Assembly (NCBI GenBank): GCA_019925095.2
Contig: CM034389.1
Span: forward strand, 23,795,435-23,859,434
Direction of reading: 5' to 3'
Length of the DNA stretch: 64,000 nt
From: Dendrolimus kikuchii
Taxonomy: Eukaryota; Arthropoda; Insecta; Lepidoptera; Lasiocampidae
Below are positions 46,391-57,512 of the stretch, piece by piece (positions within the stretch are counted from its first letter, which is position 1; every line of letters begins with the position of its first letter). The translations under genes and the position numbers were made by a program. The notes beneath the pieces were generated by a model. It was not told the origin of the DNA. It saw only the letters and a program-made list of their open reading frames with translations, and made no database searches.

Positions 46391-46980
46391 CGAATAGGCA
46401 AGATTGCGTACACTACTTCCACTATTTCCACTCTGTACAAATGTTAGATTCAGGTTACTGTAAAGTTTGTTTGTTCATTTATCACGACTAAATTTAATAA
46501 TGAGATGATCATATTATCATACTCTTTTCTCTCCGAAAATGGGGTAGCTTCTGAAAAATTCGGAATCAAAATTTCAGCTAGACAAGCTGTATGAACCGAT
46601 TATGTTAAAATATTGCATAAACCAGAAAATAATATAATAGAAGCTAAAGCGTATCTCACAGAAATAGCAAAGTTTAAAGGCCGGAATTAGAACTTTACAA
46701 GTCGTGGTATCTAGGTGTAGGTACTTATAAAGCGCAGTTTCAAATCCTGGCCGGCGAGCATGCACTACTTAGGCAATTTTCTGACCTATTGTTATAATTA
46801 TCACGTGCTAACGGTAAACAAATACATCATGATGAAACCTAACATCGAGATAATCGTCCAACCGGCCAAAACGCCTTGGACAAGCGTGACGGGTATACTG
46901 TCCCTTCCCCAATAATTAGGAAGCCCGAATGGGTTCGCGCAGGAAGACATTTATGGGCTGTTATTTTAATAGAACTTTCC
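46391..46980. other. No recognised feature
   Basis: Nothing supported. Confidence 0.45.
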
Positions 46981-46987
46981 TATGATT

Positions 46988-47062
46988 TTTTTTATTTTTT
47001 ATTGCATGAGTTCAGCAGACAGGTAGACGGCCCATCTGATGGGAAGCGGTTACCACCAAATT
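46988..47062 (-). repeat. R310 copy 14, 3' end only
   Basis: TTTTTATTGCATGAGTTCAG ... GATGGGAAGCGGTTACC. Confidence 0.88.
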
Positions 47063-47435
47063 AAAAAGTATCTTACTTAATAAGGAATATTACCCTATTG
47101 AAGAATATTTAAATGATAAAACTGTACGAGTATTTACATAGCAGCTCGCTGCAGCTTATACAATCGTCTGTATAACGTTTTAATCTTTCAAACATGTACT
47201 TAAGGAATTTATGCAGATATGTTGCAGTACAAACTTTTAGAACGTCTCGTCATTATTATAACAATAATAATAATCTTCTTTCTTCTTATTATTGTTTTTG
47301 TCTTACTGAGTATGCACTGTTTTTGTACAACTCCATTAATTCTTCGAAAAGTAATTCTGTAATATACTTAATAAAAAAAGAACTTGAGATATAAATAGAA
47401 TAAGACATATAAAGATAAATAATTTTTAGCTACGT
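47063..47435. other. No recognised feature
   Basis: Nothing supported. Confidence 0.45.
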
Positions 47436-47439
47436 GTTG

Positions 47440-47590
47440 CTGAGGAGTTTCTTGCCGCTTCTTCTCCTTAACAGCAATAACACGTTGCGAAGCGGTGTAC
47501 ATAGATTAAGAAGTAAACTTAATTTTTAACTTACATGTATTACCTTCAAAGAGTGTTCTCCAGTGTAATTTCTTTTTGAATAAAAACTTT
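47440..47590 (+). repeat. Dispersed repeat, GCTGAGGAGTTTCTTGCCGC type
   Basis: Also at 12013; ends TTGAATAAAAACTTTAAAAT, a polyadenylation-like retroelement end. Confidence 0.7.
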
Positions 47591-47604
47591 AAAATTTTAA
47601 TTTA

Positions 47605-47778
47605 CCGTCGCCTCGTCGTCGAGATTGGAACATGGCCACTAATGTCGGAACACAACTCAAGGTTGTTATGGCGGCATACGCTAGACTAGGGGTGGTAGCC
47701 ATCCAGACAGGCAAATACCGTACCGACAGGCCTCCCGGCCGCAGAAAATTGTATTTTTTTCCGGTACTGCGTGGATAA
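47605..47778 (-). repeat. R310 copy 15, 5' half
   Basis: GATTGGAACATGGCCACTAA to GGTACTGCGTGGATAAAC; the 3' half is missing. Confidence 0.9.
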
Positions 47779-48130
47779 ACGGGGTAAAATAAAAAATGAA
47801 AAAAGATGAAGTTTTTAATAACGATTCCATTATACTTAATCATGGCTTTATATGTTTCCATCTCTACGTAATAGATTCCCAATCTTAGTTTCCTTTTTTG
47901 CAACCATCCGTAAGTTACTCTATAGCTATTTGTGTACCCCAATAACGGTTATCTGCCAATACATTATACTGTTCATGAAATTGATAAAGCCAACCCATTA
48001 CCCACTTTATCGTTGTTTATAGGATCTTTTATCTCTTTTACGTCTTATTTCTTCCTATGAGCTCAGTAATGTAATACTGGCGATAGTCATCTATGCAAAA
48101 TTAATCTCTATAGTGTTATGAATCACAAAA
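47779..48130. other. No recognised feature
   Basis: Nothing supported. Confidence 0.45.
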
Positions 48131-48360
48131 CATTAGCAGCTATTTTATTATAAATACTTGGATATCTCGTAGTATACAATTACACTATCGTTAAAGTATT
48201 CGAATACCGTAATATTTTTATTCGATTTTCATTATTAGTGACACTGGTATTCGAACACTTTAACATATTATTTAAAAACACTAGAAAATATCAGTAGCTA
48301 TTTTAATATAAATACTTAGATCTCTCGTAGTATACAATTACACTATCTATAACTGTACTA
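48131..48360. repeat. 70-bp direct repeats flanking a short inverted repeat
   Basis: AGCTATTTTATTATAAATAC ... GTAGTATACAATTACACTAT at 48138-48190 recurs at 48297-48345. Between them TTAAAGTATTCGAATACC faces GGTATTCGAACACTTTAA. Confidence 0.85.
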
Positions 48361-49465
48361 CTATACTAATAATTATGAACGTTCATTTCGACCTACCTCT
48401 TGAGGTTGTCATTTGTGGTCCCGACGTGAGCGAAAACTTTGACTTCATTAATAATGTTTTCGCGACGTCCATAACGATCGTGGCCATCATGTGGAGCGAT
48501 GAAAGGAGCATTTTGAGCGTTGTGTGTTCCTAGTGAAACGCGCCCTTTAGAGAATCGAATTGCGAATGTAATATGTGTCTATATAATGGTAGGGCGCGAT
48601 TGTACGTATCTCTGTCATTTAGTATATTTGCAACGAATTCTCCGAAAGTGGCAATTAGATGTGAACCGACCTGTATTTCTGATTCACCCAATTCTAATAT
48701 TATCTTCTAAAAACAAATAACTTATTTAAATTTCAACCATAATGTTTATAGTTTAGTTGAATAGTTATTTCATTTATGCAAGAGCATATTATTTTTGGAT
48801 ACATATACGAGTGTTTCTCAAAATTTTTTACCAAAGTAATTTTGCGGTGTTCCACGTTTTTGCAAAAGAATAAATAAATAATGGGCCATTAAACACCCAG
48901 GTTTATTATTGTCATTATTTGCAAAGAACTTAAGGCATTTTATAATAGAATATATCTTTTTAAGGTTTTATACCATGAGTTCGTTACTTCTGTTTTTATT
49001 ACTATGGCGTAGTATCTTATAATTTGAAAGGCAAGTATTTTTATATTTTATATTCCTACGCGTTTTTGTATGTATGATATGAAATAATATACAAGGGTCT
49101 TATCTTTGGCCGAATTCCAAATGGCCGGGGTTACGTCCGGTTTCAGTAAAGTATTGTACTGGATTTGTTTGAAAATATAACAATGGTTACGATTCAAATA
49201 CACATGAGAAGTTTATTGTTATAAATTTTTACAAATGTTGGCCAAAGCTTATCTCAGCTTTGATATAAGTGATTCAAGGTTTTTAACCATCTGGTAATCG
49301 GTACCTTACAGCTAATACGCAATTCAATTTGTAAACATAAAATGTAATCATTATATTTTTTAAATGTCGTCGTTTCCTTTCAATTAAATTTTTTCAATGT
49401 GATTGTACCGTGTAATTCAGCTTTATGTAAGAATCTTAACTTTTCTTAATTTATTTTTTATTTTA
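48361..49465. other. No recognised gene
   Basis: The frame 48520-48720 is unassigned. Confidence 0.4.
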
Positions 49466-49468
49466 TTT

Positions 49469-49700
49469 GCCAGGTGGTAGGGTATTTGCCCAACTGGATG
49501 GCTACCACTCCTGGTCTAAAGCATGTTGCTATAAAAACCTTGAGTTGTGTTCCGGCATTAGTGACCAGGTTCCAGTCTCCCTTAAGAGAGCAGCAGCTCA
49601 TTTGTAGCACCTTTGGTGTTGCAAATATCCATAAGCGGTGGTATAATAACCGTTTTCCATCAAGTGGGCCGTCTGCCTGTCTGCTGAATTCCTGCAATAA
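49469..49700 (+). repeat. R310 copy 16, short subtype
   Basis: Starts exactly at GCCAGGTGGTAGGG, ends TTCCTGCAATAAAAAT. Confidence 0.93.
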
Positions 49701-49821
49701 AAATTAAATAAAAAATAATTAAAAAAAATTAAGTTGTTGCTTGTAACCCCGCTTCGTAATAGAAAAATTCTTATAATAAACAAATTTAATAACGTACATA
49801 AATAATACAACATAAACCACA

Positions 49822-49985
49822 GGTGATGTCAGGAGCCTTAAGAACAGACGAGCGTGCATGACAAGAGTTATGAATGTCAAAGAAGCAAGTGAGGTGTGTA
49901 AGAATAAGCCTAAATGGCGCTCTGTTGTTCGTGCCTACCCTGCAAGGGAACTGGCGTGAAGTTATGTATGTATGTATGTATGTAC
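49822..49985 (+). mobile_element. LINE 3' end, family A
   Basis: Frame GDVRSLKNRRACMTRVMNV ... RAYPARELA, tail TATGTATGTATGTATG. 5'-truncated within the ORF. Confidence 0.88.
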
Positions 49986-50920
49986 TATTATGAAATAATA
50001 ACGAATTCAGTACTATATCTCAACGTAAGCTACAGGAGTAAACGCGTTATCAAATTGTAATTACGAATGATGTATGCTAAACGCCAATGTTATTTATATA
50101 TATTATAGTAATTTAAATGTCATTAAAAGATATACATATATACAGAAGTATTATATATGAAGTAGTCATAGCTAAATGGCTAGGTTACCCGCCCTTTCAT
50201 TCTCGCGATGTGGGTTCGTGAATTGGCTGCGGAATATGCAAAGCTCTTCTCGACAATTTTTCTCAAGTAATTAATGTCCATATTTTTGCAATTACCCTAT
50301 GGCCACCGTGAAAATCATAGTATCATCATCATCAATCATAATACACGTAGAGATTCCAATCCGCCTTAATCAAATATGATGGGTATACAAACTTTTCCCA
50401 TGAAATAAGTTAAGAGTAACATACCAGTGGATCGTTCAAGTACTGACATTAAATAAATAAATACATTACATATTTCGTAGATTTCAAAGTTTGATTTAAT
50501 TATGTGACTTTGTCTACTCCTAAACTGCATATTTCACACAATTAAAAAAGGCGTAATATATCACACACCTAACAATAAATTTATCTAAAATTCTTATCTA
50601 TTCATTACATTTAGGGCCGATTTTGCAATAGTCAGATAAGAGTTGTCAGTTGAATAATGTAAAACCTGAGTGAATTCAAAAGTGTTCACGTTCACTATTC
50701 AACTGTTTTATTCATGCAATTTTAATTTTTTCATCTCATACTTTATTCTATGAATAACTTTTATCTGCTGATTGAAAACTCGCCTAAATTTATAATTTCT
50801 TTAACTCGTTAAAATTTTATGACATCATAACTTGCTCACATAAAATCGAGAAGGTTATAGATTATTGTAAGATGATGAAAATCCTCAGTTGACTTGACTG
50901 CCAATTATTTTATTTGCTGA
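49986..50920. other. No recognised feature
   Basis: AT-rich, nothing supported. Confidence 0.45.
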
Positions 50921-50924
50921 CTTT

Positions 50925-51240
50925 TATCCGTGCAGGAACGGAGAAAGGATACAATTTCCTGCGGCCGGGCGGCCTGTCGTAAGAGGCGACAAAACAACCC
51001 ACAGCCAGGTGGTAGGGTATTTGCTCGACTGGATGGCAACCACCCCTGGTCTAGATAATGCTGCCATAACAACCTTGTGTTGTGTTCCGGCATTAGTGAT
51101 CAGGTTCCAGTCTGTCTTAAGAGAGCAACAGCGCATTTGTAGCATCTTAAATGTTGCAAATGTCCATAGGCGGTGGTAACCGCTTTCCATCAAGTGGGTC
51201 ATCTGCCTGTCTGCTGAACTCCTGCAATAAAAAATAAATA
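50925..51240 (+). repeat. R310 copy 17, full length with CCTGCAATAA end
   Basis: Complete 5' edge TATCCGTGCAGGAACGG together with the 3' end otherwise seen in the short copies; about 310 bp. Confidence 0.95.
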
Positions 51241-51469
51241 AAAAAAGACAAGAAATAATATTAATTAATAATTTGTGTGTGTATATGTGCTTATTGTCCA
51301 AAATATTATCATTATTATAAATTTGTATATACGTATATTTAGGTAAGTATTCTATAATTATGTCTGGATTTATGGATGTATTAAATTTATAAATTAGTGT
51401 AAATATGTATATTCAAATTGTCCTATCTTATTTCGTGCTCCACCTACATCGCCAGATTAGTTAAGAAGT

Positions 51470-51622
51470 TGTCCGGAAGAGATTTATTTTAGCGATAAGG
51501 CCGCCCATAGCGTATTATCTATGAGGCCACCTATTGTTCTGCCAAGAAGTATTGTAATTAGGCATTTTTTTTGTATTTTTTTATTTTGGCCAGTGATAAA
51601 GTGTTATCTATTTATCCATTCT
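51470..51622 (+). mobile_element. LINE 3' UTR fragment with ATCT tail
   Basis: TTAGCGATAAGGCCGCCCAT (partly duplicated), TGCCAAGAAGTATTGTAATT and GATAAAGTGTTATCTATTTA match 17900 and 22330. Confidence 0.8.
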
Positions 51623-53147
51623 CCTGTTTCATTTACTTAACTAATTTCAAAGTTGGGTTGTGATCGGTATATCTGGAACCTGGCATAAAATTCGAAAAGA
51701 GACATCTGCTGAAAACAGATCGTATCATATTAGCTCTCCTGAAAATCAAAACACGACCCAACGTGAAAACCGCTAAACGACGTGAAAACTCTCGGCCACT
51801 AACCCGCATTTCCTCGTGTCCCGGCATCTGTTGGTGAATTGGGGAACATTCTGTATACACCCTTCCCCCCTCACCCTGTACTATACTCCGCAGGAAGCCT
51901 ATCGATCGGCCTCCGTGTCACTACAACTTACGCTAGCCAAAGAAAGCACTGCCTAAAAGACGAACTGTGTACAAATTCTATAAATAATTCAAACTTTATC
52001 TACGGCCTAAAACATTCCCAGATTTGAAAAAAACTCTGAACGAGGTAAGTCACTCGTACCCTACCTCCATTCATGTTCGTCTCTCATTCATGGTGACGTG
52101 TAAAAAATGCTATGATTCCTTTGATTTATTGTTTTCTTTCAATTGTGATTTGTGCTTGTGAGAAACAGTTGTATTTTAATAGTAAAATTCATTTGTAATG
52201 ATAGTTTTAAAGGATTCCAAATATAGGTCATAGTTCTATTATGTGATTTTTCTAGAAATAGGTCGTGCATACGTCATCAAATCGTCCCGGATTTCTAAGT
52301 AGCAGTGCTTTATTTATTGAAAAGGCTGTGCATTACATTATATGTACCTTCATAGGTATGATAAATTAAATATTATTTAATTCTTTGTGAGATTTGTGTC
52401 CCACACAGAGTCGCAGTTTGTAAAGCGGTACTAATTTAGGAGAGAAAATAATAGATCAGGCTGAGCCAGATTGCAATTCTGTATTCGCTAACAGAAGGAA
52501 TAAAAAAGGCAGTTATAGAAAAAGTCAACAGAATATTTAAATGCTTTTCTAAAAATCGCCAGTACGTTGATAAGTTGAAAACGTAGGTTTTCACCTTCTT
52601 TTATGTTGCAATATAAGTTGCATACATTTATTTTGTGTATATAATTAAATGTACATTATTATTGTTATTCCTGCCGACAGTGCACACACTTAATTTAGAT
52701 TCGATTATTACATGTTTTGTGGCAAATTGGATGAGCTGGTTTTATATTTATGGATATCTTGTTCTACTGTGCTAGTAGTGTGGTTGACGGTCGGTAGCTA
52801 ATCAAAATTAAGAGCTCCCAAGAGGAGTTCAGACCCCAGCTTATTTCGCAATCTTACTTTACCCTACCTTTTGAGCTTTCATTTAAGGCTATCCTATGAT
52901 ATACGCATAATAAATTCACACGAAATTGTTATTTTGATATGTTTATGTAGATGTAATAAACTAAACTGAATGTTATGACACTCTTATAGTTGTAAACTCA
53001 ACTTATTTGAACATTTGATTCTTGCACTGCCGACATACCACGCCGCTTTCCTTCTAGCTGCCATGGAAGAGGGCATAATGTAAATGAGGAGTTTGTTAGA
53101 GATTTGTCAAATTAGTTTTCTCAATTGGAATTTTCTCTAAATTTCAG
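51623..53147. other. Region upstream of the first visible Sdc exon
   Basis: Presumed intron; ends in a pyrimidine-rich acceptor. A GC-richer stretch at 51740-51960 has open frames on both strands (51633-51860 minus, 51839-52027 plus) that match nothing I know. Confidence 0.5.
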
Positions 53148-53568
53148 GACGGAGTCGCTGGCGAATCACCGACAGAAGAAGCGGTCCACATACAGAACGA
53201 CGGTCACGTACTACCACCAGACAGGGACCTGTTCATCGACAACGATGAAGGATCAGGTGTAGATAACGACGAGAGCTCAGGTTCCGGTTGGGGAGCAGGT
53301 CCGGGCCCCGACGACGAAGACGCCCGCGGCGGCGGCTCAGGTGACGGCCCCGACATCCCGGAAGATGACGAAGACTACGAGCCCACAGTCAATCATCAAA
53401 CAACCCAAAAGCCGGGCACAGAGAGAAAGTTCGACAGCGACTATATTGATTTCTCCGAAACACCCGAGAGTCCACAAACGCCTGAAACCCCTGTAGTACC
53501 TGAGACTCCTGTGACCGTGATGATACCGGTCACTGAATCTCCGATCCCAGATCCCGATGTAGCCGTTT
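53148..53568 (+). CDS. Sdc: Syndecan, ectodomain exon (internal exon; gene start lies upstream)
   Basis: This exon encodes 140 residues of the extracellular part of syndecan, a single-pass heparan sulphate proteoglycan that acts as a co-receptor and matrix receptor. A pyrimidine-rich tract and TTTCAG precede it and GTGAGT follows. It is read in phase 0 and ends one base into a codon. Residues 31-70 are acidic and hold Ser-Gly sites at 36-37 (EGSG), 44-47 (SGSGWG) and 64-65 (GGSGDG), the usual setting for glycosaminoglycan attachment. Residues 72-79 are an acidic EDDEDYEP patch. Residues 104-121 are a Thr/Pro-rich mucin-like stretch (SPQTPETPVVPETPV). No in-frame Met with a signal peptide is present, so this is not the first exon. 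Base composition is clearly richer in GC than the surroundings. The family call rests on the joined four-exon product and is firm; exact exon ends are inferred from splice consensus and frame. Confidence 0.93.
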
Positions 53569-54701
53569 GTGAGTAGAGGCTGAAGCATGCCAGTTTTTAT
53601 TTGCTGATTATATTTTAGTTTTACATGTGAGCAGCGTTCAAAATTATCTAGATAACGCTATGATTAAAATACAACAAATTTTAATTAGAGAACTTGAACA
53701 ATCTGGTCTAGACAATCCATTGGACGACTCCTCACATATGTTTACAATATAATAATAGCAACATCCATTACTATTTCTCGATAATGGCAGATTATGGAAT
53801 GACAGTACAATAGACTGTTGTTAATTTGATAACATTCGATAGAAGCTGCTATAGCAGCTAGAATATGCCGTACAATAACTATGACACAACCTTGAATTAA
53901 TATTTATTTTGTTATTATCTCCATTGTTTTGCGTTAAAGCGCTAATTACTAACAGTTTATCCGCACACCAGTTTCCTCTTAACCGGGCAACGGAACGCTC
54001 ACTGTATTAATTATATTAATGTTCAATATTAAATATTATAAACATTTTGTACATTTTATACTGAAATAACAAGGATTTCGGTAAGTGTTTGAGCGTACGC
54101 TATGTAATTTCTTATTACCGCTACCTTTTGCATGACTTCATTATCATCATGCAAATTGACACCATCAATTACTTCAATTAATTTCATTTTTAAAATATTA
54201 TTTAGGTAGCTAGCATGAGGTAATATAGAACTAGCTGTTGTAAAAACCTCATCTCATGAGCCCATTTGTTTTCATAGCTCTATTGATATTGATGTATTTA
54301 CTTTGATTCATTGGCTTCTTATGTTCATGCAGAATCATGCTGATCCCTTTCCAAATCCAAACTTGATAGTCAACCGTTTACCAAGTCTTCGTCATCTCGA
54401 GTTTTGTTTCTTGTGGGAATATGACGCAGAGCCAAATCTAGTTCTTATTAAAAATATATTGTGCCCTCCAAAAGACCAAATTTTTGAACAAGCTCGAGTG
54501 TTTAAATCAAACCTGTATTTCTTTCTACGTAATCAATAACTCATAGATTACGAGTATCAACAAGTAATTGTTTAGTAACATAGATGTTACATATTACTAA
54601 CATTTTTATAGAATCAATAACTTAGCACATTATAATGATGTGATCAGTCCAGTCATTTTGGGAGGTAGCGCGTATTCACACTTTTTGTATTGATATTTCA
54701 G
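53569..54701 (+). other. Sdc: Sdc intron between the first two visible exons
   Basis: Phase 1 intron of 1,133 bp, GTGAGT...TTTCAG. It is AT-rich. A 78-codon open frame at 54303-54539 resembles nothing I recognise and is probably chance. I see no repeat in it. Confidence 0.85.
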
Positions 54702-54823
54702 CTGTTGAAAGATCAAGGCCTATTGAGAGTGCAGGAGGCACTAACACCGGCGCGGGGGAGCCACCCTCGCGCCCAGAGCAGACAGATATCAGCATCTCTG
54801 GAGAGGATCTCAATCCTTCAACC
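54702..54823 (+). CDS. Sdc: Syndecan, second ectodomain exon in the window
   Basis: The exon completes the split codon of the previous exon (T + CT gives Ser) and adds 41 residues of linker ectodomain, ending in phase 0. The acceptor is TTTCAG and the donor is GTATGT. The peptide is hydrophilic and of low complexity (GGTNTGAGEPP) and has one further Ser-Gly in an acidic setting (SISGEDL), a possible extra glycosaminoglycan site. This part of the syndecan ectodomain is poorly conserved between insects, so the assignment comes from frame continuity, splice sites and its place between two unmistakable syndecan exons. As its length is not a multiple of three, skipping it would break the frame, so it is probably constitutive. 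Confidence 0.85.
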
Positions 54824-56473
54824 GTATGTATTCCTTTTCATTCACCCATCTTTAAGGCGCGGTAGCTTAACGGATAACGCTTTTGAATTTAAACTTATAT
54901 ATATATATACATATATTGTATTATTATTCATCAAATATCCATTGTATTTGTGATTAATAACAAAGTACGTAATAAATCCAGTTGACTTATATTGAAGTAT
55001 AACATCATTATGTGGTCATTATGTCAATTTGTGCTTTATTTATAAAATATATTACACTTTTCCTAACTTTTATACTCAATGGAATTCGTTTTAATTCGCA
55101 ATTTAATTAAGTACTTAATTTTTTGTAATACAAATCGATACTGTTGTAATACTTGCAACAACTCAGAAGGATTTATGATAATAAAAGAACAGAAGCTGGT
55201 CACTACATTTATAATCGGAGAACCTTACGGTTTTAACATATTTTGTACACTGGCTCTTCACACTCGTCAAGCATTTTTAGAACACCTCGCCATCCCTCCA
55301 ACAATTTTACAGTATTAGAAACTTAGCAAATTGGCACAATCGATAGCGGATTAAAGTGATTAATAATTGATATTTTAATTAAAGGGTTATGAATGAAAAG
55401 AACTTAATAAATTATTGTTTGGAAATTCTAGATAATATTTTATATAAGATACAATATAAAATATTACACTTAAAATTTTACATGTAATAAATTAAATCGA
55501 ACACAGTATAAATCTATCTCGTCTACCAACATGTAAACGAAATGTAGCGAATACCGTCTATATACAATTCAGAGATTTTGAATTATAATATGTACACAAT
55601 GATCACATATTAGAGATAAATATTATTACATAAAATTATGTTAAATTATAGAGCACTACTTACTCTATACAAAACAGACGCTAATCACCGAATAAATAAA
55701 AATATAACATTATTCAATTAAGGAAATGGCCAAAGAAATAGAAATAAGAGAGAATAAAGAAAGAAATAGAAATAAGAGGGTACATAACAAAATTGTCGAA
55801 AGAATGCATGATGAAAGAATGACTAAACAGATATACAATGCAAAAGTGGATGGATGCAGAAGTCGTGGAAGGCCACGACACACCTTCCATGATCAAATTG
55901 ATCGTGTACTAGCAGAAGGTGATGTCAGGAGCCTTAAGAACAGACGAGCGTGCATGACAAGAGCTATGAATGTCAAAGAAGCAAGTGAGGTGTGTAAGAA
56001 TAAGCCTAAATGGCGCTCTGTTGTTCGTGCCTACCCCGCAAGGGAAATAGCGTGAAGTTATGTATGTATGTATGTATAACAAAATTAATTATTGACTTTA
56101 AAAAGAAACATGACAAGAACAACTATGCTATTAAATAACTGTAACACTATGTTATACTTACTTTATGTTTAGGTAAAAATAGTTTACACATTAAAATTGA
56201 CATATAACTGTAAAAAAATCAGTCTTTTCAATTAACTTCTCATAAAGTGAAGAATCCTAGTTGTTAAAATTTAAAACTGTATGAGAAGTGATATTATTTC
56301 TAAGGGTTGTTTAATCATTTTGGCGATTAAGTACATGTCTGTCCAATCAATGATAAAGTCTTATCTCGCCAGTTTGGCAAGTTAAATCTCTACTTAACTA
56401 ATGCACATATTAATCAGGTTCAAGATATAGGAATGGGTAGTTAAACTTATGTGTGATTTACACACGTTTTCAG
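54824..56473 (+). other. Sdc: Sdc intron holding a LINE 3' end
   Basis: Phase 0 intron of 1,650 bp, GTATGT...TTTTCAG. A short (TA)n tract lies at 54898-54912. The LINE fragment at 55726-56080 is inserted in the sense direction of the gene. Short open frames elsewhere (for example 55079-55318) look like chance. Confidence 0.85.
55726..56080 (+). mobile_element. LINE C-terminal fragment, family A, longest copy
   Basis: A 109-codon frame reads through [68 protein letters not shown] and stop at 56053-56055, then (TATG)n. This is the GRPR--W/F-DQI end of a non-LTR reverse transcriptase. The open frame suggests a fairly young insertion. It lies inside an Sdc intron, in sense orientation. Confidence 0.88.
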
Positions 56474-56600
56474 GACCAGGATCAGTCGGGCACGAACGTG
56501 GATACGGAGTCTCGGCCGCCGGACAACGTGCTGGTCATCATGAACGCCAAGCCGGAGGACCGGGCGACGAGCTTCTTCGCGCAACCGGGTATACTTGCCG
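56474..56600 (+). CDS. Sdc: Syndecan, membrane-proximal ectodomain exon
   Basis: The exon begins in phase 0 after TTTTCAG and ends in phase 1 before GTACGT. It encodes 42 residues, from DQDQSGTN to the conserved juxtamembrane run AKPEDRATSFFAQPGILA. In insect syndecans this block lies just outside the membrane and is better conserved than the rest of the ectodomain. It carries no Ser-Gly cluster in the proximal half, only QSGT near its start. The final base joins the next exon to make the first Ala of the transmembrane segment. A chance frame runs on into the intron past 56600, but the conserved donor and the downstream exon show it is not used. Confidence 0.93.
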
Positions 56601-57339
56601 GTACGTATACAAAGCTCATCAGAACCTCGCGAACACATCACGAAAACTCGAGTAAAGAACACGTGAACTCGTTCCACACTCTCGTTTTTTTTTACTTTTT
56701 TATTCGCATTCTCGCGCAGTTCTCACGAGAATGTTGAGTGCCTATATGATTGTGTTAGATATTTATATTTCCTATCTTTAGGTTTCTGAAGGCAAAGCGC
56801 AAAAACAAAGCCTTTATATGATTTAATTTTTTTTATTGAAACGTAAATTCCAGTGGTGTACAATTTTGTAGAACATTTTAACACTTAGACCATCAATCTT
56901 AGATATTGAATGGAAATGGATCATTAATTTTGCTAAATTACTTGCCATATTTAAAAAATCTGTCAAAAACCATTATCTTAGTTTATAGTAAAATATATAT
57001 TTTCCCATTCTTTATATTCTTCTTATACTTTACTGTTTACTTCTCATTTTTTTATTGTACTCCATTTTAATTTAATTATACCTAGATATTTAAATTGTTA
57101 AACGTGTTATCCTCAAGTCAGGATGCCTGGAAGAGTTTTGATTTGTCGTAAAATTATTGTAATTATTCATTTTGTAATTTTTTTTTTTTTTTTTTTTTGT
57201 ACAGTAAAGTGTTTTCTGTTTCTAATTTTTCCTTTGATCATTGATATCTCAGCAACCAATAGTCAGCACAGAGAATTTGTGTCTTGTTTTGTTGTTATAG
57301 TTATGTGTTATTATAGTCTGCATATAATTTAATTTTCAG
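56601..57339 (+). other. Sdc: Last Sdc intron
   Basis: Phase 1 intron of 739 bp, GTACGT...TTTCAG. It has a long T run at about 57179-57199 and no recognisable repeat. Confidence 0.85.
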
Positions 57340-57512
57340 CTGTTATTGGCGGTGCAGTGGTCGGGCTCCTATGCGCCATCCTAGTGGTGATGTTCATAGT
57401 ATACCGAATGCGCAAGAAGGACGAGGGCTCGTACGCGCTCGACGAGCCGAAAAGAAGCCCCGCGGCAGCTTCGTACGGGAAGGGGCACAACAATCGGGAG
57501 TTCTACGCGTGA
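57340..57512 (+). CDS. Sdc: Syndecan, transmembrane and cytoplasmic exon with stop codon
   Basis: This last coding exon follows an AATTTTCAG acceptor and encodes 57 residues, with the stop TGA at 57510-57512. Residues 1-22 are the transmembrane helix. It holds overlapping small-residue motifs (GGAVVG, a GxxxG dimerisation motif) of the kind that drive syndecan dimerisation. Next comes the conserved C1 region RMRKKDEGSYALDEP, which contacts ERM and cytoskeletal partners, then the variable region (KRSPAAASYGKGHNN), then REFYA. The last four residues EFYA are the C2 PDZ-binding motif that recruits syntenin and CASK-type scaffolds. All key syndecan residues are intact, so the gene should be functional. 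This exon alone identifies the family. Confidence 0.97.

Noticed and set aside
56447..56737. Frames continuing past the third Sdc exon and on the opposite strand
   Set aside because: Shadow frames or read-through into the intron; the conserved donor at 56601 and the next exon in phase explain the sequence.
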